A DNA stretch of 64,000 nucleotides, from the NCBI RefSeq assembly GCF_900115115.1, contig NZ_FOVI01000006.1:1-64000 (forward strand), written 5' to 3'. A program made the position numbers and the translations under genes. The first letter of the stretch is position 1. Each line of letters begins with the position of its first letter. This stretch comes from Paenimyroides ummariense (lineage in GTDB: Bacteria > Bacteroidota > Bacteroidia > Flavobacteriales > Flavobacteriaceae). The notes below the pieces were generated by a model. That model ran no database searches. It saw only the letters and a list, made by a program, of their open reading frames with translations, and was not told the DNA's origin. Shown here piece after piece: positions 61,129-64,000 of the stretch.

Positions 61129-61713
61129 ATGTTTCAGATAGGAAAAACAATAGTTTCAGACGATGTTCTTGAAAAAGAATTTGTGTGTAACCTAACAGCT
61201 TGTAAAGGACAATGTTGTGTGGATGGAGATGCCGGTGCGCCTTTAGATAAGGAAGAAACAGCTATTTTAGAAGAAATTTACCCGATTATAAAACCGTATT
61301 TACGTGCCAAAGGAATTGCCGTAATTGAAGAGCAGGGAACCTGGATTGTAGGCGAAGATGGTGATTTGGAAACGCCTTTGATCGACAATAAAGAATGCGC
61401 TTATGTTATTTTTGATGGAAATACAGCATTGTGTGGTATAGAACAAGCGTATAACGAAGGTTTAATAAAATGGAAAAAACCAATTTCGTGTCATTTGTAT
61501 CCCATTCGTATTAAAGAATATTCGCAGTTTTCGGCGGTAAATTACAACCGTTGGCATATTTGTGACGATGCTTGTGCATTAGGGAAAGAATTAGAAGTAC
61601 CCGTTTACAAGTTTTTAAAAGAACCATTAATTCGCAAATACGGCGAAAGCTGGTATGCAGAATTGGAAACCGTGGCTACCGAGTGGCAAAAACAATCACT
61701 TAATAAAAAGTAA
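61129..61713 (+). CDS. DUF3109 cysteine-rich protein
   Basis: This 194-residue protein has the DUF3109 pattern: an N-terminal CX4CX3CC cluster (Cys20, Cys25, Cys29, Cys30) and later cysteines in [19 protein letters not shown] (about residues 86-104), [10 protein letters not shown] (about 124-133) and [11 protein letters not shown]. At least ten cysteines suggest a bound Fe-S cluster or zinc, though this is unproven. The family is widespread in Bacteroidota and some Clostridia. Its last 18 bases overlap the convergent aspartic protease gene. Confidence 0.85.
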   Translation: MFQIGKTIVSDDVLEKEFVCNLTACKGQCCVDGDAGAPLDKEETAILEEIYPIIKPYLRAKGIAVIEEQGTWIVGEDGDLETPLIDNKECAYVIFDGNTALCGIEQAYNEGLIKWKKPISCHLYPIRIKEYSQFSAVNYNRWHICDDACALGKELEVPVYKFLKEPLIRKYGESWYAELETVATEWQKQSLNKK

Positions 61714-62133
61714 TTGTAACGGGTAATGAATAATTGCTCCGTTGTTTTTAAGTAAATCGCTGCCAATAATTCCGTGGACTTTTGGCAAATTGTATTCGGT
61801 TAAGGCAATGTTTACGTGGGTTAAATCAAGCAGAATTAAGCTAATATCGTTCTTTTTCCATTTACCTAATTGTATGGTATTGTCGGTAGAAATTTCGGCA
61901 TGCATATCGTTTGAACCTGCACCCGAAGCCTTGGCCTTATGTGCTTTTGACAATAATTTAAAAAACGATTTTTCGTTGCTGTCAATACAGGTGTTTGATG
62001 CTCCGGTATCAATCAAAAACAAACCTTTAATGCCGTTAACCTTTGCATGTACATACAAATGGTTCGATTTTCGAATGCGAAACGGAATGCTATAATAATT
62101 TTGCTGTTCTAATACAGTTACAATATCGTTCAT
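61696..62133 (-). CDS. Retroviral-type aspartic protease-like protein
   Basis: This 145-residue protein has the active-site motif [12 protein letters not shown] (Asp42, Thr43, Gly44) and the later GIIGSDLL (about residues 127-134), which mirror the pepsin/retropepsin flap and psi-loop layout. One copy is present, so the enzyme must dimerise. No signal peptide is visible. Its 3' end overlaps DUF3109 by 18 bases on the opposite strand. Substrate is unknown. Confidence 0.8.
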   Translation of the reverse strand: MNDIVTVLEQQNYYSIPFRIRKSNHLYVHAKVNGIKGLFLIDTGASNTCIDSNEKSFFKLLSKAHKAKASGAGSNDMHAEISTDNTIQLGKWKKNDISLILLDLTHVNIALTEYNLPKVHGIIGSDLLKNNGAIIHYPLQLLFIK

Positions 62134-62177
62134 TAATTTAATATCTGTTGAAAAGCAAAAATAGGTAGATATAATTT

Positions 62178-62244
62178 AACCACATAGAATTTATCTAAAA
62201 CAGTGCATAGGTTGGTTAGGAAAAATCTATGCGTTCTTTGTGGT
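62178..62244. repeat. Dispersed intergenic repeat, copy 2
   Basis: It starts AACCACATAG (62178-62187) and ends CTATGCGTTCTTTGTGGT (62227-62244), so the ends are complementary (ACCACA/TGTGGT) and can form a long stem. It is a diverged relative of the segment at 24475-24532. Confidence 0.45.
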
Positions 62245-62268
62245 AAAAAAGAAAATTAAAAATACAAA

Positions 62269-63039
62269 ATGATTTTAATTGATACACATACCCACTTATA
62301 TAGTGAGGAATTTGAAAGTGACCGAACCCAAATGATGGATCGCGCACTTGCCGTTGGAGTAGAACATTTCTTTGTTCCGGCGATCGATTCTTCTTATTTT
62401 AACAGTATGCAGCAAATACAACAGCAATATCCGCAAAACGTTCATTTAATGATGGGCTTGCATCCGTGTTATGTAAAACCCGAAACTTTTGAACAGGAAT
62501 TGTCTTTTGTGGAACAAGAATTGGCAAAAGGAACGTATGTTGCTGTGGGCGAAATTGGTGTTGATCTATATTGGGATAAATCTACCCTAAAAATTCAGCA
62601 GCAGGCATTTCAAACACAAATTCAATGGGCAAAAAAATTAGGTTTGCCTATAAATATTCATTGTCGTGATGCGTTTGATGCCGTTTTTGAAGTATTGGAT
62701 CAAGAAAAAAGCGACGATTTATTCGGAATTTTTCATTGCTTTACAGGCGATTTTAATCAGGCAGAACATGCATTGAATTTAAACATGAAATTGGGAATTG
62801 GCGGTGTAGCAACCTTTAAAAACGGGAAAATAGATCAATATTTAGATCAAATTCCTTTAGAAAACATTGTTTTAGAAACCGATTCGCCTTATTTGGCACC
62901 CGCACCACACCGAGGCAAACGTAACGAAAGCAGTTATGTAGCCTTGGTTGCGCAAAAATTAGCAACTATTTATAACCTGCCGGTAGAAGAAATTGCACAA
63001 CAAACAACAAAAAACGCATTAAACATTTTTAAATTGTAA
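62269..63039 (+). CDS. tatD: TatD family metal-dependent hydrolase
   Basis: This 256-residue TIM-barrel hydrolase has the metal ligands DTHTHL (His7, His9), GEIGVDLYWD (Glu, about residue 95), NIHCRDAF (His, about 131) and HCFTGDF (His, about 156), plus LETDSPYLAP (Asp, about 206). TatD proteins are 3'-5' DNases and are not part of the Tat translocon. It is a single gene with a -7 element for the next gene close behind. Confidence 0.93.
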   Translation: MILIDTHTHLYSEEFESDRTQMMDRALAVGVEHFFVPAIDSSYFNSMQQIQQQYPQNVHLMMGLHPCYVKPETFEQELSFVEQELAKGTYVAVGEIGVDLYWDKSTLKIQQQAFQTQIQWAKKLGLPINIHCRDAFDAVFEVLDQEKSDDLFGIFHCFTGDFNQAEHALNLNMKLGIGGVATFKNGKIDQYLDQIPLENIVLETDSPYLAPAPHRGKRNESSYVALVAQKLATIYNLPVEEIAQQTTKNALNIFKL

Positions 63040-63047
63040 ATTGGAAG

Positions 63048-63055
63048 TATATTTG
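63048..63055 (+). promoter_or_regulatory. -7 promoter element (TATATTTG)
   Basis: A TAnnTTTG match 27 bases before ATG 63083 and 8 bases after the tatD stop codon. Confidence 0.55.
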
Positions 63056-63082
63056 TTTCAGTTACGAAAATAAAATCAAACT

Positions 63083-64000
63083 ATGTCTAAATTCGATTCG
63101 ATACGTTTTTATCACGATGAAGAAGTGCCAAAAGTACTTCAGAATATCGCCCATCATCCTATGGTAAAATCGTTGATAGATTATACATTTCCGGAATATT
63201 CAGATGAACAGGTTAACGAATTGGTTAACAGTATACACAGCATACGCGACTTTCAATCGAAAATTATTTACCATACCTTACAACAGGTTTTAAAAAATAC
63301 ATCGGAAGGATTATCGAGTTCTGGTTTTGAAAATTTAGACGATAATACATCGTATCTTTTCATATCAAACCATCGTGATATCCTTTTAGATACCAGTTTT
63401 TTGAACGTTTTGCTAATGGAACACGGCAAAATTATGACCGGTTCTGCAGTTGGCGATAATCTGGTTCAGAAACAGTTGTTCATGGATCTTGCCAAATTAA
63501 ATCGAAACTTTATTGTAAAACGCGGGCTTTCACCTCGTGAATTGTTAGAAAGCAGTAAGCTGTTGTCAGAATACATGCATCATTTACTGAAAGAAGAAAA
63601 TCGTTCGGTTTGGATCGCACAGCGCGAAGGAAGAACGAAAGACGGAAACGATGCAACACATCAAGGCGTTTTAAAAATGATTGGTATGGCGTGCAACGAA
63701 GATTCTATGATGGATTATTTTAAGAATCTGCGCATTGTTCCTGTAACGATATCTTACGAGTACGATCCTACCGATAAACTAAAAATGCCGCAGCTTATGG
63801 CAAAAATGGCAGACGAACTGTATATTAAAGATAAAAACGAAGATTTTTTAAATTTAATGAGCGGCGTTGTTGGTCAAAAAAAACGTATTCATTTACATGT
63901 TGGCAAACCTTTAAATACGGAATTGGATACTATTAAAAACGAAACCACCAACGTAAACAAACAAATTCAAATGCTTGCAAAAGTAATCGACGAGCAGATT
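63083..64000 (+). CDS. Glycerolipid acyltransferase-like protein (3' end outside window)
   Basis: From ATG 63083 the frame is open to the right edge (306 codons). The acyltransferase box is complete: NHRDILLD (HX4D, about residues 99-106), GSAVGDNL (about 127-134) and the glycerol-phosphate-binding REGRTKDG (about 189-196). The long N-terminal helical part (about 90 residues before the HX4D box) is found in bacterial PlsB-like or large 1-acyl-glycerol-3-phosphate acyltransferases. It is probably an inner-membrane-associated enzyme of phospholipid or related lipid synthesis; the exact acceptor cannot be fixed. Confidence 0.8.
   Translation, partial: MSKFDSIRFYHDEEVPKVLQNIAHHPMVKSLIDYTFPEYSDEQVNELVNSIHSIRDFQSKIIYHTLQQVLKNTSEGLSSSGFENLDDNTSYLFISNHRDILLDTSFLNVLLMEHGKIMTGSAVGDNLVQKQLFMDLAKLNRNFIVKRGLSPRELLESSKLLSEYMHHLLKEENRSVWIAQREGRTKDGNDATHQGVLKMIGMACNEDSMMDYFKNLRIVPVTISYEYDPTDKLKMPQLMAKMADELYIKDKNEDFLNLMSGVVGQKKRIHLHVGKPLNTELDTIKNETTNVNKQIQMLAKVIDEQI

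Noticed and set aside
1..64000. tRNA, rRNA or riboswitch genes
   Set aside because: No cloverleaf-like, ribosomal or recognisable riboswitch sequence was found in any intergenic stretch by reading both strands.

Overview
The window is a low-GC chromosomal segment from a member of the Bacteroidota, almost certainly the Flavobacteriaceae (Flavobacterium/Myroides-like). Signs of this are three proteins with type IX secretion (T9SS) C-terminal sorting domains, a GldL-like membrane protein, an epimerase-type threonine dehydrogenase, several families largely confined to this phylum (DUF4254, DUF6427, DUF6341, DUF3109, DUF6909), start codons preceded by A-rich sequence rather than Shine-Dalgarno motifs, and many Bacteroidetes-type -7 elements (TAnnTTTG) about 20-60 bases before starts. 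I see no rRNA, tRNA, CRISPR array, complete insertion sequence or prophage. No lookup was possible, so family names rest on recognised motifs.

Layout. 1-8.9 kb is a surface-protein region: the 3' part of a giant adhesin built from near-identical DNA repeats (five 369-bp and four 276-bp units), a small secreted protein and a DUF11/Ig-like surface protein. A patch of inverted repeats and an overlapping pair of helix-turn-helix genes follow. 8.9-21.1 kb is mostly housekeeping: a DJ-1/PfpI protein, a radical SAM + DUF4130 putative DNA-repair pair, an amino acid permease, a small lipoprotein, a LysE exporter, a DUF2807 protein, RNase R, RpiB, DUF1294 and Tex. 21.1-26.2 kb holds tandem TatA genes, a GH3-family protein, a carboxypeptidase-regulatory-like protein and DUF6909.

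26.2-40.0 kb is a capsule/O-antigen-type locus transcribed rightward: Wzz-like protein, Wzx flippase, GT2, Wzy-like polymerase, GT4, O-antigen ligase/polymerase-like protein, GT4, then a UDP-glucuronate decarboxylase-like enzyme and an initiating sugar-phosphate transferase. It is interrupted by an opposite-strand pair of T9SS cargo genes, one an M43-type zinc metalloprotease. The far side of that pair carries a duplicated remnant of a GT4 3' end, which marks an insertion or recombination event.

40-64 kb returns to core functions: purD, a PaaE-like reductase, a PadR regulator with two related sensor-like membrane proteins and a GldL-like protein, RDD, pheS, CvpA, a T9SS protein and a lipoprotein, threonine dehydrogenase, mfd, a ParDE-type toxin-antitoxin pair, an M20 deacetylase with GT9 and DUF4254, upp, DUF6427/DUF6341, a short FAD oxidoreductase, DUF3109, a retroviral-type aspartic protease, tatD and the start of an acyltransferase cut by the right edge.

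The least explained items are the dual HTH cassette beside the repeat adhesin, the radical SAM/DUF4130 pair with a candidate operator, the protease pair inside the polysaccharide locus, and the lysE leader hairpin lying between a promoter-like element and its start codon.
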